Source: Burkholderiales bacterium (GTDB lineage Bacteria; Pseudomonadota; Gammaproteobacteria; Burkholderiales; SG8-39). From it: a stretch of 64,000 nt of DNA. Below, in pieces: positions 10,602-20,327 of this stretch. Each line of letters opens with the position of its first letter. Position 1 is the first letter of the stretch. The DNA lies in NCBI GenBank assembly GCA_020848075.1, contig JADLAV010000072.1, forward strand, positions 1-64,000, given 5' to 3'. The position numbers and the translations under genes were made by a program. The notes under the pieces were generated by a model. It was given only the letters and a program-made list of their open reading frames with translations, had not been told where the DNA came from and ran no database searches.

Positions 10602-11398
10602 GGTCGATCCAGCGCCTCCCGGATGCCGTGGACGAGCGCCGCCGCGCGCTCCACCGCCGCCCCGTGCGGCGCCTCCTCCATCTCCTGAATGATGCGGCTG
10701 CCGATCACCACCGCGTCCGCCATCCGCCCGATGGCGCGCGCGCTCTCGCCGTCACGGATGCCGAAGCCGACGCCGAGCGGCAGTGCGGTGCGGCCGCGGA
10801 TCGCAGACAGCTTGGTGGCGACCTCGGCGACATCGAGGTGGCCGGCGCCGGTGACCCCCTTCAGCGAGACGTAGTACACGTAGCCGCTCGCGATCCGCGC
10901 CACCTGCTCGATCCGGGCATCGGTCGAGGTCGGCGCGAGCAGGAAGATCATGTCCATGCCGTGCCGCCTCATCAGCGCCGCAAACTCCGTGCACTCCTCG
11001 GGCGGGTAGTCGACGATGAGCACCCCATCGACGCCTGCCGCCTGCGCATCGCGCGCAAACGCCTCGACGCCCATCGCCTCGATCGGGTTCGCGTAACCCA
11101 TCAGCACCACGGGCGTATCCCCGTCGCGCTTGCGGAAGTCGGTGACGTACCCGAGCACACGGTCGAGGCTGACCCCGGCCTCGAGTGCGCGCTCGCTCGC
11201 ACGCTGGATCACCGGCCCGTCGGCCATCGGATCGGAAAACGGAACGCCGAGCTCGATCACGTCCGCCCCTGCACGCACCAGGGCGTGCATCAGCGCGACC
11301 GTGTCCCCCGCCGTCGGATCGCCGGCGGTGACGAACGGGATCAGCGCCTTGCGGCTCTGCGCGGCCAGGCGCTGGAACGCGGGTGCGATGCGAGACAT
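10598..11398 (-). CDS. trpA: Tryptophan synthase alpha chain
   Basis: Cleaves indole-3-glycerol phosphate to indole, which is channelled to TrpB. The 266-aa form begins [20 protein letters not shown], the usual N-terminus, so the ATG at 11398 is preferred over upstream in-frame starts. The catalytic Glu is in [16 protein letters not shown] (about residue 49), the second acid is the Asp of that same segment, and the phosphate-binding loop is [10 protein letters not shown]. It sits 13 bases after trpB and overlaps accD by 4 bases. Confidence 0.96.
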   Translation of the reverse strand: MSRIAPAFQRLAAQSRKALIPFVTAGDPTAGDTVALMHALVRAGADVIELGVPFSDPMADGPVIQRASERALEAGVSLDRVLGYVTDFRKRDGDTPVVLMGYANPIEAMGVEAFARDAQAAGVDGVLIVDYPPEECTEFAALMRRHGMDMIFLLAPTSTDARIEQVARIASGYVYYVSLKGVTGAGHLDVAEVATKLSAIRGRTALPLGVGFGIRDGESARAIGRMADAVVIGSRIIQEMEEAPHGAAVERAAALVHGIREALDRP

Positions 11399-11411
11399 CA
11401 GCGGCGCGACA

Positions 11412-12611
11412 TCAGATCGTGATACCCGAGCGCTCGGCGACGGTGTGGATATCCTTGTCGCCGCGGCCGGAGAGGTTGACGAGCAGGATCCTGTCGCGGC
11501 CCATGCCGGGCGCGATGCGCGCAGCGTGCGCGAGCGCATGCGCCGACTCGAGCGCCGGGATGATGCCCTCGTAGTGACAGCAGGCGTGAAAGGCCGCCAG
11601 CGCTTCGTCGTCGGTCACGGTCACGTATTCTGCCCGGCCGGAGTCCTTGAGCCAGGCGTGCTCCGGCCCGACGCCCGGGTAATCGAGCCCGGCCGAGATC
11701 GAGTGGGTCTCGAGGATCTGGCCGTGCGCGTCCTGCAAGAGGTACGTGCGGTTGCCGTGCAGCACACCGGGCCTGCCCGCGATGAGCGATGCCGCGTGGT
11801 GCCCGGTCGGGAGACCGAGCCCGCCCGCCTCGACGCCGATCAGGCGCACGCCGTCCTGCGGGATGTAGGCGTGGAAGATGCCCATCGCGTTGGATCCGCC
11901 GCCGACGCAGGCGATGACCGCATCGGGCTGCCGCCCGCAGAGCTCGGGCATCTGCGCGAGGCACTCGCGGCCGATCACCGCCTGGAAGTCGCGCACCATC
12001 ATCGGGTAGGGGTGCGGCCCGGCCACCGTCCCGATGATGTAGAAGGTGTTCGCGACGTTCGTCACCCAGTCGCGCATCGCCTCGTTCAGCGCGTCCTTGA
12101 GCGTCCGCGAGCCGGATGCGACGGGCACGACCGTCGCACCGAGCAGCTTCATGCGGTACACGTTCGCCGCCTGGCGCTTGATGTCCTCCGCACCCATGTA
12201 GACGACGCACTCCATCCCGTAGCGCGCCGCGACCGTGGCGGTTGCGACGCCGTGCTGCCCAGCGCCGGTCTCCGCGATGACGCGCTGCTTACCCATGCGG
12301 CGCGCGACGAGCGCCTGGCCGATGGTGTTGTTGATCTTGTGCGCCCCGGTGTGATTGAGATCCTCGCGCTTCAGGTAGATCTGGGCGCCGCCCAGCAGCT
12401 GCGACCACCGCTTCGCGTGGTAGACCGGGCTGGGCCGCCCGACGTAGTGCTTGAGCTCGTGCTCAAACTCGGCGCGGAACGCCGGGTCGGTCCGGCTTGC
12501 GTCGTATGCAGCGCGCAGCTCCTCGAGCGCGTGCACCAGCGTCTCCGCGACGAACGCCCCGCCGTAGGGACCGAAGTGGCCCCGGCTGTCCGGCAGGTCA
12601 TACATCTGCAT
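11412..12611 (-). CDS. trpB: Tryptophan synthase beta chain
   Basis: PLP enzyme that condenses indole with serine to give tryptophan, forming the alpha2beta2 complex with TrpA. The PLP lysine is in [11 protein letters not shown] near residue 87 and the phosphate-binding Gly loop is [10 protein letters not shown] near residue 230. 399 aa is typical of TrpB1. The gene overlaps the end of trpF by 14 bases and is followed closely by trpA. Confidence 0.97.
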   Translation of the reverse strand: MQMYDLPDSRGHFGPYGGAFVAETLVHALEELRAAYDASRTDPAFRAEFEHELKHYVGRPSPVYHAKRWSQLLGGAQIYLKREDLNHTGAHKINNTIGQALVARRMGKQRVIAETGAGQHGVATATVAARYGMECVVYMGAEDIKRQAANVYRMKLLGATVVPVASGSRTLKDALNEAMRDWVTNVANTFYIIGTVAGPHPYPMMVRDFQAVIGRECLAQMPELCGRQPDAVIACVGGGSNAMGIFHAYIPQDGVRLIGVEAGGLGLPTGHHAASLIAGRPGVLHGNRTYLLQDAHGQILETHSISAGLDYPGVGPEHAWLKDSGRAEYVTVTDDEALAAFHACCHYEGIIPALESAHALAHAARIAPGMGRDRILLVNLSGRGDKDIHTVAERSGITI

Positions 12612-13221
12612 TGCGCACTCCCTGGATGAAGGCGGCGATCTTGTCCGCGTCCTTGACGCCCTTCCTCGCCTCGACGCCGCTCGAGACGTCCACCGCCCAC
12701 GGGCGCGTCCGGCGGATCGCCTCGCCCACGTTGGCGGCCGTCAACCCGCCGGACAACACCACGGGCCGCGCGAGGCGGGCGGGGATCACGTCCCAGTCGA
12801 AGGCCTCCCCCGTTCCGCCGTAGAAATCCGGGCGGTAGGTGTCGAGCAGCCATCCGGCTGCGTCGCCATACGGAGAGAGCGATTCTAGCAAATCCGCCCC
12901 TTTTCGAACCCGCAGCGTCTTCAGGTAGGGCACGCCGAACTGCCCGCAGAACACCGGTCCCTCCTCGCCGTGGAACTGCAGCAGGTCCACCCGGCAGGTC
13001 GCGAGCACCGCTCGCACCTCGTCGGCGGACGGATTCACGAAGAGCGCGACGCGCGAGACGAACGGCGGCGTCGCCCGCGCGATCTCGCGCGCCTGCTCGG
13101 CGGTCACGCAGCGCGGGCTCGGCGCGTAGAACACCAGACCGATCGCATCTGCGCCGTGCTGCGCCGCGGATTGCGCGTCGCCGGGCGAGGTGATGCCGCA
13201 GATCTTTATGCGTGTCCGCAC
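12598..13221 (-). CDS. trpF: Phosphoribosylanthranilate isomerase
   Basis: TIM-barrel isomerase converting phosphoribosylanthranilate to CdRP in tryptophan synthesis. The active-site Cys is in [10 protein letters not shown] near residue 8, and the catalytic Asp and C-terminal phosphate site (AVDVSSGVE) are visible. 207 aa is standard. It follows truA by 7 bases; the first three biosynthetic genes of the pathway (trpE, G, D, C) are not in this window. Confidence 0.95.
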   Translation of the reverse strand: MRTRIKICGITSPGDAQSAAQHGADAIGLVFYAPSPRCVTAEQAREIARATPPFVSRVALFVNPSADEVRAVLATCRVDLLQFHGEEGPVFCGQFGVPYLKTLRVRKGADLLESLSPYGDAAGWLLDTYRPDFYGGTGEAFDWDVIPARLARPVVLSGGLTAANVGEAIRRTRPWAVDVSSGVEARKGVKDADKIAAFIQGVRNADV

Positions 13222-13228
13222 GCAGCGC

Positions 13229-14026
13229 TCACTCGGGCATCGCGGTGGAGAAGAACGGCATCATAGGCGCGAAACCGGGCAGGCTCCACTCGGGCGCATA
13301 CCGCACTTCCGCGAGATAGAGCCCGTCGGGCGGAAACGTCGGCGCGGCAAGCCGGCGCTCCCGCGCGGCGAGCACTTCCGCGAGCCACTGCGGCGGGCGA
13401 CCGCCCTTGCCGACGTGAACGAGGCACCCGACGATGTTACGCACCATGTGGTGCAGGAAGGCATCGGCGGTGAGCTCGAAGACGAAGTAGGGTCCCCGCT
13501 GCGAGATCGACAGCTTGCGGACATCCCGGACGGGGGTCTTCGCCTGGCACTCCGATGACCGGAAGGCGCTGAAGTCGTGCTCTCCGAGTAGGAGCCGTCC
13601 GGCCGCCTGCATGGGCTCGAGCGCGAGCGGACCGTGGAACCAGCCGACGCGCCGGGCGAGCACCGCCGGGCGCACCGGATGGCAGTAGAGGATGTAACGG
13701 TAAGTGCGGGCGATCGCCGTGTAGCGCGCATGAAACGCTTCCGGAACGGTTTGCGCCCACTGCACGGCCACCGCCTCGGGCAGCGCGCTGTTCGTGCCGC
13801 GCACCCAGGCCTGCGCCGGGCGCTCCGCGCCGGTTTCGAAGTGCGCTACCTGCCCGAGGGCATGCACGCCCGCATCGGTCCGCCCTGCCGCAACCGAGCG
13901 CACCGGGTGGGCGGCGATGCTCGTAAGCGCGCGTTCCAGGTGGTCCTGGACGGTCCGGCCCGAAGGCTGCGACTGCCAGCCCTCGAAGGCGCTGCCGTCA
14001 TAGGCGACGCCGATCGCGATCTTCAT
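13229..14026 (-). CDS. truA: tRNA pseudouridine(38-40) synthase
   Basis: Modifies U38-U40 in the anticodon stem-loop of many tRNAs. The catalytic Asp lies in AAGRTDAGVHALGQ near residue 52. The N-terminus MKIAIGVAYDGSAFEGWQ is the standard TruA opening, and the C-terminal segment FLHHMVRNIVGCLVHVG is characteristic. 265 aa is normal. Placement between fimV and trpF is conserved in beta- and gammaproteobacteria. Confidence 0.96.
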   Translation of the reverse strand: MKIAIGVAYDGSAFEGWQSQPSGRTVQDHLERALTSIAAHPVRSVAAGRTDAGVHALGQVAHFETGAERPAQAWVRGTNSALPEAVAVQWAQTVPEAFHARYTAIARTYRYILYCHPVRPAVLARRVGWFHGPLALEPMQAAGRLLLGEHDFSAFRSSECQAKTPVRDVRKLSISQRGPYFVFELTADAFLHHMVRNIVGCLVHVGKGGRPPQWLAEVLAARERRLAAPTFPPDGLYLAEVRYAPEWSLPGFAPMMPFFSTAMPE

Positions 14027-14070
14027 GGCGTGCCGAGCCTCCTCGCGCCCCTCGCTCGGGCCCCTGCAAG

Positions 14071-14095
14071 CAAAAACCGGGGCGCGAACCCCGGT
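14071..14095 (-). terminator. Intrinsic terminator after fimV
   Basis: On the minus strand, ACCGGGG pairs with CCCCGGT across a 6-base loop and is followed by TTTTTG. It lies in the fimV-truA gap, so fimV is probably a separate unit and truA-trpF onward needs its own promoter or read-through. Confidence 0.75.
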
Positions 14096-14123
14096 CTGCC
14101 GTGGAGCGCGCGGCGTGCGCGCG

Positions 14124-17000
14124 TCAGCGCAGCGCTTCCAGCATGCTGCGCGCCCGCTGCTGCTGCGCGTTGTCGCCTTCCTTGATGACCTCGTTCAGGA
14201 GCTCGCGAGCGCCGTCCTTGTCCCCCATCTCCTCGTAGGCCTTTGCGAGGTCGAGCTTCGTGGCGACCTCCTGCCATCCGGGCGTCCCCGTCGCGGCAGC
14301 CCCCGCGGGCGCGGCGCCCGCGAGGTCCAGGCTGATGCCCGAGAGGTCGGCGGCGGCTGGCCGCGGCGTCTGGGTGGGCTCGTCGAGCTTGAAGTCGAAG
14401 TCCATGCCCGCGGCCGGGGCGGCCGGCTTTGCTGCCGCGCTCACCGGCAGCACCACGGTCGGCTGCGACTGCGCCATCATCTTCGCGGTGTTGTCGAGCT
14501 CGGGCGCGGTCTTGCCGCCGGGCAACTCGAAGTCGATCGCAAGATCGACGTTGCCCTCGCTCAGCTCCTGCGCCGCCTGGGACACGGTCTGATCCATGAT
14601 CAGGGTGCCCGAAGGCGAGAAATCGGATTCCTGGCCCGAAGGCTGCGAAGGCTCGCCGAGGTCGAGATCGAACCCGATGTCCGTCGGCGCCTGGCTCGGC
14701 GCGCTCAGATCGAGTGCAATGTCAGGCGCCTCGCCGCGCCCCTGGCCGGCCGCCTCGAGATTGAAGTCGATCGAAGGCGGCGCCGCCCGGGGGCTCGACA
14801 CCTCCGGGGTCGCGAGCGCCACTGCCGCCGCCGCCGTCATCACCGACGTGGGTTGGCTGCGCGCCATCTCCGCGGCAGCGACCGGGCCGGGCTCGGTGCG
14901 CTTGCCACCGTAGAGCGCGTTGCCGGGATCGACCTGCTGGCCAAGGACCGCGGCTTTCTCCCAATCCGACCCCTGGCCGCCGGTCGCGGCGTAGATTTCC
15001 CCGGCGGTCGTCTCGAAGGCCTTCATGTCTTTGCGCGCGGCGTAGATCTCGAGCAACTTGACCCGCACCGCCTGCCGGCTCGGATCCTTCTGCAGTGCTT
15101 CCTTCAGGATCTCCTCGGCCTGCGCATCGCGGCCGTACGCCATGTAGACGTCCGCCTCGGCAACCGGATCGACCTCATCGGTGTCGATCGCACCGATGCC
15201 GCTCTGGCTGAAGTCGGTCTGCAGCGCGCTCGCGCCGGTGTCGACGTTGCGGCCGCCGGTGGTGCCGAAGACCGAGCTCGAGTCAGTGGTCGTGACCCCG
15301 GCGAGGCTGTTCTCTAGGCTGGTAGCCTTTTTTTTACGGTAGGCGTATGCCCCGTAGCCGGCGAGGAGCAGCACGACGCCGCCGATGCCACCGAGCGCGA
15401 CCGGATTGTCCATGAGCTCGTCGACGATGCTCGGCTCGGAAGCGGGTATCGGGGGCGGCGCGGCCGGGCGCGGCTTCGCGGGTGCCTTCGCGGCCGGCGG
15501 CGGCGTCGGCGCGGCAGCGGCCGGCGGCTCGGCCGCCTTTGCGGGCTCCGGAGCCTTCGGCGCCTCGGGCGCCTTGGCGGACTCCGGCGCTTTCGGCGCT
15601 TCGGCGGGCTCCGCCGCCTTCGCCGGCTCGGGCGCTTTGACGGGCTCAGGCGCCTTGGCGATCTCCGGGGCCTTCGCCGGCTCCGGGGCCTTGGCAGGGG
15701 CCGGTGGCGGCGCTTCTGCTGCCTTCGGCGGTTCGGGCGCCTTCGCCGGCGCCGCCGCGGGCGGCGGAACAGGCGCCGGCGCGGCCTTGGCGACCTCGGC
15801 CTGCTTCTGCAGCTGTGCGAGCTGCTGGTTTTTCAGCTCCAGCAGCTTCTCCATGTCCTTCACGTTGCGCTCGAGCTGCGTAATCCGCTCGCTGGCTTCA
15901 CCGAGCGCCCGCTCCTTCGCGGCGAGATCGTCCGCACGCGCCGCGCTCTTGGCCGCCTTTCCGGCCGCCTCTTCCGCGCGCGACAGACGCAGCTCATCCT
16001 GCGCAGGTGCCTTGGGTGCGGCCGGCGCCGGCTCCGCAGCGGCGATCTTGCCCGCCGCGCGCTGCCCGGGTTCCGCGCGTGCCGGCGCCGCGGCGACGGC
16101 GGTCGCAATCCGGCCCCGGTACTCATCGAATTCCTGGGACTGGACGGCTACGACCTTGGTCGCGTCGTCCTTCGCCACCGCGCTTGCCTCTTCCTGCGTG
16201 GGAATCTTCAGCACGGTACCCGCGCGCACGAGGTTCATGTTCTTGTTGATGAACGCGTCCTCGTTCGCGCGATACAGCGCGACCAGCATCTGCTGCAGCG
16301 ACACGCCCGCGGGCATGTTCGCGACCGCAATCTGCGACAGCGTGTCGCCCTTCTGCACCTCATAGGTGCCTGCCGGCGCGGCCGCAGGTGCCGGCGCTGC
16401 GCTCGGCTCGGGGACCGGCCGCGGTGCGGCGGGCGCGGCGGCAGGCGCAGGCGCGGCGGCGATCGGCGTGCTCGGCTGGGCAGCCGCCTTGGGCGCCTCC
16501 TGAACGACCACTGGCTCGGGGGCCTTGGGCGGCGCGACCGGCTGCACCTGCGGCGCTGCGACCGTGGCCGGCGCCTCGCGCGGACCCTTGTATTCGGTGG
16601 GATCGAGCAGGAACGTGTACTGGCGCACGAGTCGGCCGGTCGCCCAGGTGAGTTCGACCAGGACGTCGAGGAACGGCTCGTTGATCGGCTCCGCGGACGA
16701 CAGCACGACGACGTACCCGCCGTCACGGCGCTGCACGCTCGCGCGCACGGACGAGAGCGCCGCACCGTAATCGACGCCCGCTTGGCGGAACGCCTCGGGC
16801 GACGCGACGCGGGCGCTGAGGGACTCGGTTTCGCCCTTGCGGAGCGCGACCACCTCGATTTCGGCCTTGAGCGGTTGGCCGAGCGCGGATTGCAGGGCAA
16901 GCTTGCCCAGTCCGGCGCCCATGGCGAGAGCAGGCGAGAGCAGGAGCGCTACCAGCGCGAGCAGTTTCGTTGTAATTGTAATCGCCGTACGAGTTCCCAC
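14124..17000 (-). CDS. fimV: FimV-like polar-hub pilus assembly protein
   Basis: 958-aa inner-membrane protein required for type IV pilus function and polarity in relatives. In order: signal-like hydrophobic segment (about residues 9-28); a FimV N-terminal domain (LGKLALQSALGQPLKAEIEV, about 29-150); a LysM peptidoglycan-binding domain (YEVQKGDTLSQIA, about 212-260); coiled coil around 340-400; a long Lys/Ala/Pro/Glu repeat linker (about 405-530); one transmembrane helix (about 550-568) followed by RKKK; then an acidic cytoplasmic part ending in the FimV C-terminal helical domain (KLDLAKAYEEMGDKDGARELL). The start is a GTG. It lies between asd and truA as expected. Confidence 0.93.
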   Translation of the reverse strand: MGTRTAITITTKLLALVALLLSPALAMGAGLGKLALQSALGQPLKAEIEVVALRKGETESLSARVASPEAFRQAGVDYGAALSSVRASVQRRDGGYVVVLSSAEPINEPFLDVLVELTWATGRLVRQYTFLLDPTEYKGPREAPATVAAPQVQPVAPPKAPEPVVVQEAPKAAAQPSTPIAAAPAPAAAPAAPRPVPEPSAAPAPAAAPAGTYEVQKGDTLSQIAVANMPAGVSLQQMLVALYRANEDAFINKNMNLVRAGTVLKIPTQEEASAVAKDDATKVVAVQSQEFDEYRGRIATAVAAAPARAEPGQRAAGKIAAAEPAPAAPKAPAQDELRLSRAEEAAGKAAKSAARADDLAAKERALGEASERITQLERNVKDMEKLLELKNQQLAQLQKQAEVAKAAPAPVPPPAAAPAKAPEPPKAAEAPPPAPAKAPEPAKAPEIAKAPEPVKAPEPAKAAEPAEAPKAPESAKAPEAPKAPEPAKAAEPPAAAAPTPPPAAKAPAKPRPAAPPPIPASEPSIVDELMDNPVALGGIGGVVLLLAGYGAYAYRKKKATSLENSLAGVTTTDSSSVFGTTGGRNVDTGASALQTDFSQSGIGAIDTDEVDPVAEADVYMAYGRDAQAEEILKEALQKDPSRQAVRVKLLEIYAARKDMKAFETTAGEIYAATGGQGSDWEKAAVLGQQVDPGNALYGGKRTEPGPVAAAEMARSQPTSVMTAAAAVALATPEVSSPRAAPPSIDFNLEAAGQGRGEAPDIALDLSAPSQAPTDIGFDLDLGEPSQPSGQESDFSPSGTLIMDQTVSQAAQELSEGNVDLAIDFELPGGKTAPELDNTAKMMAQSQPTVVLPVSAAAKPAAPAAGMDFDFKLDEPTQTPRPAAADLSGISLDLAGAAPAGAAATGTPGWQEVATKLDLAKAYEEMGDKDGARELLNEVIKEGDNAQQQRARSMLEALR
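15525..15780 (-). repeat. KAPEP/KAAEP codon repeats inside fimV
   Basis: This part of fimV encodes a low-complexity linker of repeated Lys-Ala-Pro-Glu-Pro-type units (KAPEPAKAPE, KAAEP and close variants). At DNA level it is a run of imperfect 15-18 bp direct repeats, prone to length change by slippage or recombination. The linker probably spans the cell wall between the LysM domain and the membrane helix. Confidence 0.8.
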
Positions 17001-17267
17001 TCTGCACCCCTGGGACTTTGACCGAGGTATTTAAATTAGCATCAGAGAGTTAGCCTTGCAAGCTAAGGTTCCACCTTGAATCTAAACATAAGCCAAAAAT
17101 TTCTCAGTCTATTTTGGCGTGGAAACCGGCTGCAATCGGCCGTCCCTCCCCCTTCGCAGGTCGTCTCGGGCCTCGGCTCGCCGCCATCCAGCCCCGGCCG
17201 AAGAAGGCTCCGACCCGGGGTTCGAGCCGGGCCCGCATCGGGGAAATCGGACACTGCGGTGAACGGC
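17001..17267. other. Intergenic region fimV/asd
   Basis: The half next to fimV is A+T-rich relative to its surroundings and carries a candidate fimV promoter. The half next to asd is ordinary G+C-rich sequence with no convincing hairpin-T-run terminator and no supported gene. Confidence 0.5.
17033..17061 (-). promoter_or_regulatory. Putative fimV promoter
   Basis: On the minus strand, TTGCAA (17061-17056) and TAATTT (17038-17033) are separated by 17 bp, about 35 bases upstream of the GTG start of fimV. It lies in the only A+T-rich patch of this gap. Confidence 0.45.
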
Positions 17268-18440
17268 TCAGGCGAGGGCCTGCGCCCGGGCGGTCGTGCC
17301 AAACGGCTCGCGCCGCACCCCGAGATCGCCGAGCAGGATCCGCAGCATCCGCCGCAGCGGCTCCGCGGCGCCCCACAGCAACTGGTCGCCGACGGTGAAC
17401 GCCGAGAGATAGTGCGGACCCATCGACATCTTCCGCAGCCGCCCCACCGGCACGTCCAGCGTCCCGGTCACCCGCGCCGGGGTAAGCTCGCGCACGCTCT
17501 CGTCGCGCCGGTTCGGGACCACCCGCACCCAAGGATTGCTCTCGGCGAGGATGCCTTCGATCTCGTCCAGCGGCACGTCGCGCGCGAGCTTGATGGTGAG
17601 GGCCTGGCTATGGCAGCGCATCGCCCCGATGCGGACGCAGACGCCGTCCATCGGAATCAGGTTCGCCTCGCGGCCGAGGATCCTGTTGCCCTCGGCTTGC
17701 GCTTTCCATTCCTCCCGGCTCTGCCCGTTGCCGAGATCCTTGTCGATCCAGGGGATCAGGCTGCCCGCGAGCGCGCTGCCGAAATGCTCCCGGGGCAGCG
17801 CCTCGCTTCGCAGCGTGTCTGCGACCCGCCGGTCGATCTCCAGGATGGCCGAGGCAGGGTCGCCGAGGAGCGCAGCCGCAGACCGGTGCACTGCGCCCAT
17901 CTGCTGCAGGAGCTCGCGCATGTGCTGCGCGCCCGCGCCCGACGCCGCCTGGTAGGTCATCGCGGTGAGCCACTCGACCAGGCCCTGCTTGAAGAGACCG
18001 TCGAGCGCCATCAGCATCAGGCTCACGGTGCAGTTGCCGCCGATGAAGTCGCGCACGCCGCGGGCGAGCGCCTCCTCGATCACGCCGAGGTTGACCGGGT
18101 CGAGGATGATCACGGCGTCCTTCTGCATGCGGAGCGCCGACGCGGCATCGATCCAGTATCCGCGCCACCCTGCGGCGCGCAGCTTCGGGTGCACGTCGTT
18201 TGTGTAATCGCCTCCCTGGCACGAGATCACGACGTCCATCCGCCGCAGCTCGTCGAGCGAGCGTGCGTCCTTGAGCGGAGGCACCGCCTGCCCGATCCCG
18301 GGCGCGCGCCCGCCCACGTTCGACGTCGTGAAGAACACCGGCTCGACGTGGGCGAAATCGCCCTCCGCCTGCATGCGCTGCACGAGGACCGAGCCCACCA
18401 TGCCCCGCCATCCAACCAATCCGACTCTCATCATCGCCAT
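17268..18440 (-). CDS. asd: Aspartate-semialdehyde dehydrogenase
   Basis: NADPH-dependent enzyme converting aspartyl phosphate to aspartate semialdehyde, the branch point to lysine/diaminopimelate, threonine and methionine. The NADP-binding loop is [14 protein letters not shown] at the N-terminus, and the active-site Cys is in [15 protein letters not shown] near residue 135. 390 aa is close to the E. coli-type enzyme (about 370). The start could be any of three Met codons at 18440, 18434 or 18431; MMRVGLVGW is the likelier N-terminus. It is followed by fimV and preceded by leuB. Confidence 0.95.
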   Translation of the reverse strand: MAMMRVGLVGWRGMVGSVLVQRMQAEGDFAHVEPVFFTTSNVGGRAPGIGQAVPPLKDARSLDELRRMDVVISCQGGDYTNDVHPKLRAAGWRGYWIDAASALRMQKDAVIILDPVNLGVIEEALARGVRDFIGGNCTVSLMLMALDGLFKQGLVEWLTAMTYQAASGAGAQHMRELLQQMGAVHRSAAALLGDPASAILEIDRRVADTLRSEALPREHFGSALAGSLIPWIDKDLGNGQSREEWKAQAEGNRILGREANLIPMDGVCVRIGAMRCHSQALTIKLARDVPLDEIEGILAESNPWVRVVPNRRDESVRELTPARVTGTLDVPVGRLRKMSMGPHYLSAFTVGDQLLWGAAEPLRRMLRILLGDLGVRREPFGTTARAQALA

Positions 18441-18460
18441 ACCGTAGTCATCCGATCAGT

Positions 18461-19531
18461 TCAGTCGAGCGCGGCGACCACCGCCTCGCCCATCTCGCGT
18501 GTTCCGACGCGCTGCGTGCCCGCCTCGTACAGATCCGCGGTGCGCAGCCCCCGCGCCAAAACCTTCCGCACCGCCGCCTCGATGCGCCCGGCCGCTCCCT
18601 CGCTATCGAGACTGTAGCGCAGCATCATCGCCGCGGAAAGGATCGTCGCCAGCGGATTTGCCAGATTCCTGCCGGCGATGTCGGGCGCCGAGCCGTGGAT
18701 GGGCTCGTACAGGCCCTTGCCGCGCTCGTCGAGCGAGGCGGACGGCAGCATTCCGATCGAGCCGGTGAGCATGGAGGCCTCGTCCGAGAGGATGTCGCCG
18801 AACATGTTGCCGGTGACGATGACGTCGAACTGCTTCGGGTTGCGCAGGAGCTGCATGGCCGCGTTGTCGACGTACATGTGCGAGAGCTCGACGTCCGGGA
18901 ACTCCGCGCCGATCGCGGTGACGACCTCGCGCCAGAGCTGGCTCGTCTCGAGGACGTTGGCCTTATCGACCGAGCACAGCCGGCGGCTGCGCTTGCGCGC
19001 GGCGAGGAAGCCCACGCGGGCGATCCGGGCGATCTCCGCCTCGGTGTAGCGCATCGTGTCGAAGCCCTCGCGCCCGCCGCCCTCGGCCGGCCGGATTCCC
19101 CGGGGCTCGCCGAAGTAGATGTCACCCGTCAGCTCGCGCAGGATGAGGATGTCGAGCCCGGAGACGCACTCCGGACGCATGGTGGAGGCGTTGACGAGCT
19201 CCGGGTAGACGATCGCCGGCCGCAGGTTCGCGAACAGGCCGAGCTCTTTCCGCAGCCGGAGGAGCGCCTGCTCGGGACGCTTGGGCCGCGGCAGTGCGTC
19301 GTACTGCGGCCCGCCCACCGAGCCGAACAGGATGGCGTCGGCCGCCTTTGCGAGGTCGAGGGTGCGCTGCGGCAACGGATCGCCGGCGGCGTCGTAAGCG
19401 GTGCCGCCCACCGGCGCCTCCGCGATCTCGAGCGCAAGCCCGTGCCGCTCGAGCGCGCGCAGCACGCTGACCGCCTGGGCGACGATCTCCGGTCCGATGC
19501 CGTCGCCGGGGAGAACCGCGATCCTCTTCAT
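18461..19531 (-). CDS. leuB: 3-isopropylmalate dehydrogenase
   Basis: Oxidises and decarboxylates 3-isopropylmalate with NAD+ in leucine synthesis. The opening [16 protein letters not shown] fixes the start at 19531 even though the frame is open further upstream. The family signature [23 protein letters not shown] is present near residue 240, as are substrate-binding Arg and Lys residues in LFANLRPA and SVDKANVLE. 356 aa is normal. Only 1 base separates it from leuD. Confidence 0.96.
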   Translation of the reverse strand: MKRIAVLPGDGIGPEIVAQAVSVLRALERHGLALEIAEAPVGGTAYDAAGDPLPQRTLDLAKAADAILFGSVGGPQYDALPRPKRPEQALLRLRKELGLFANLRPAIVYPELVNASTMRPECVSGLDILILRELTGDIYFGEPRGIRPAEGGGREGFDTMRYTEAEIARIARVGFLAARKRSRRLCSVDKANVLETSQLWREVVTAIGAEFPDVELSHMYVDNAAMQLLRNPKQFDVIVTGNMFGDILSDEASMLTGSIGMLPSASLDERGKGLYEPIHGSAPDIAGRNLANPLATILSAAMMLRYSLDSEGAAGRIEAAVRKVLARGLRTADLYEAGTQRVGTREMGEAVVAALD

Positions 19532-19532
19532 G

Positions 19533-20174
19533 CTAACCGAAGAGCCAGGGCTGCTCGGCCCGCCGCCGCGCCTCGAACGCGCGAATCTCGTCGGCATGGC
19601 GCAGCGTGAGCCCGATCTCGTCCAGCCCGGTCAGGAGGCAGTACTTGCGGAACGGATCGATCTCGAAGCGCATGATCTTGGCGCCGTCGGCCGCCGCCAC
19701 GGTCTGCCGGTCGAGGTCGATCGACAGCCGGAAGCCGGGAAACGCGGCCACGTCGTGGAAGAGCGCATCCACCTCGCCCTCGGCGAGCACGATCGGCAGC
19801 AGTCCGTTCTTGAACGCGTTGTTGAAGAAGATCTCGCCGAAGGAAGGCGCGATCACGGCGCGGAAGCCGAAGTCGAGCAACGCCCACGGCGCGTGCTCGC
19901 GCGACGAGCCGCAGCCGAAATTCGTCCGGGCAAGCAGGATGGTCGCGCCGCGAAAGCGCGCCTGGTTGAGCACGAAGTCCGGGTTGAGCGGGCGCTTCGC
20001 GTTGTCCATGCCCGGCACGCCGGCGTCCCGGTAGCGCCAGGCGTCGAACAGATTCGGCCCGAAGCCCGAGCGCTTGATCGACTTCAGGAACTGCTTCGGG
20101 ATGATCGCGTCCGTGTCGACATTGGCACGGTCGAGCGGGGCGACGAGTCCCGTATGGACGGTGAATTTCTCCAT
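19533..20174 (-). CDS. leuD: 3-isopropylmalate dehydratase small subunit
   Basis: 213-aa small subunit of isopropylmalate isomerase, partner of Leu[23 protein letters not shown] is the normal N-terminus, giving the start at 20174. [13 protein letters not shown] near residue 74 is the aconitase swivel-domain signature. Its ATG follows the stop of a small, apparently frameshifted entericidin-like frame by 2 bases (TAGCCATGG), with no strong ribosome binding site of its own. It may therefore have relied on translational coupling. Confidence 0.96.
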   Translation of the reverse strand: MEKFTVHTGLVAPLDRANVDTDAIIPKQFLKSIKRSGFGPNLFDAWRYRDAGVPGMDNAKRPLNPDFVLNQARFRGATILLARTNFGCGSSREHAPWALLDFGFRAVIAPSFGEIFFNNAFKNGLLPIVLAEGEVDALFHDVAAFPGFRLSIDLDRQTVAAADGAKIMRFEIDPFRKYCLLTGLDEIGLTLRHADEIRAFEARRRAEQPWLFG

Positions 20175-20176
20175 GG

Positions 20177-20303
20177 CTACCGTTGCGCCTTGCGCGCAGT
20201 CTTGGCGCCGGGCCCCTCGCCGTCGCGGCCGAAGCGGACGATCGTATTGCAGCCCGCGAGCCACGCCGCGGGCAGCACCAGAAGCACGCGCCTTCCCATC
20301 ATG
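20177..20303 (-). pseudogene. Frameshifted entericidin-like small lipoprotein
   Basis: Between leuC and leuD, many betaproteobacteria carry a roughly 45-residue entericidin-type lipoprotein. Here one frame reads [20 protein letters not shown], with lipobox LAGC followed by Asn-Thr as in entericidins, and ends at a TAG at 20179. No suitable start lies in that frame: the natural start, ATGATGGGAAGGCGC at 20303, is one base out of phase. Removing one base in the CTTCTTGG near 20280 would restore a normal basic signal peptide [18 protein letters not shown]. Either the gene is dead or the sequence has an indel. A short TTG/GTG-started form lacks the basic n-region. Confidence 0.65.
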
Positions 20304-20327
20304 TCGCTCCGTTCGCGCCGCGACCGG

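Noticed and set aside
17205-17240. A T-arm-like GGTTCGAGCC suggesting a tRNA between fimV and asd
   Set aside because: No matching acceptor, D or anticodon arms can be formed around it.
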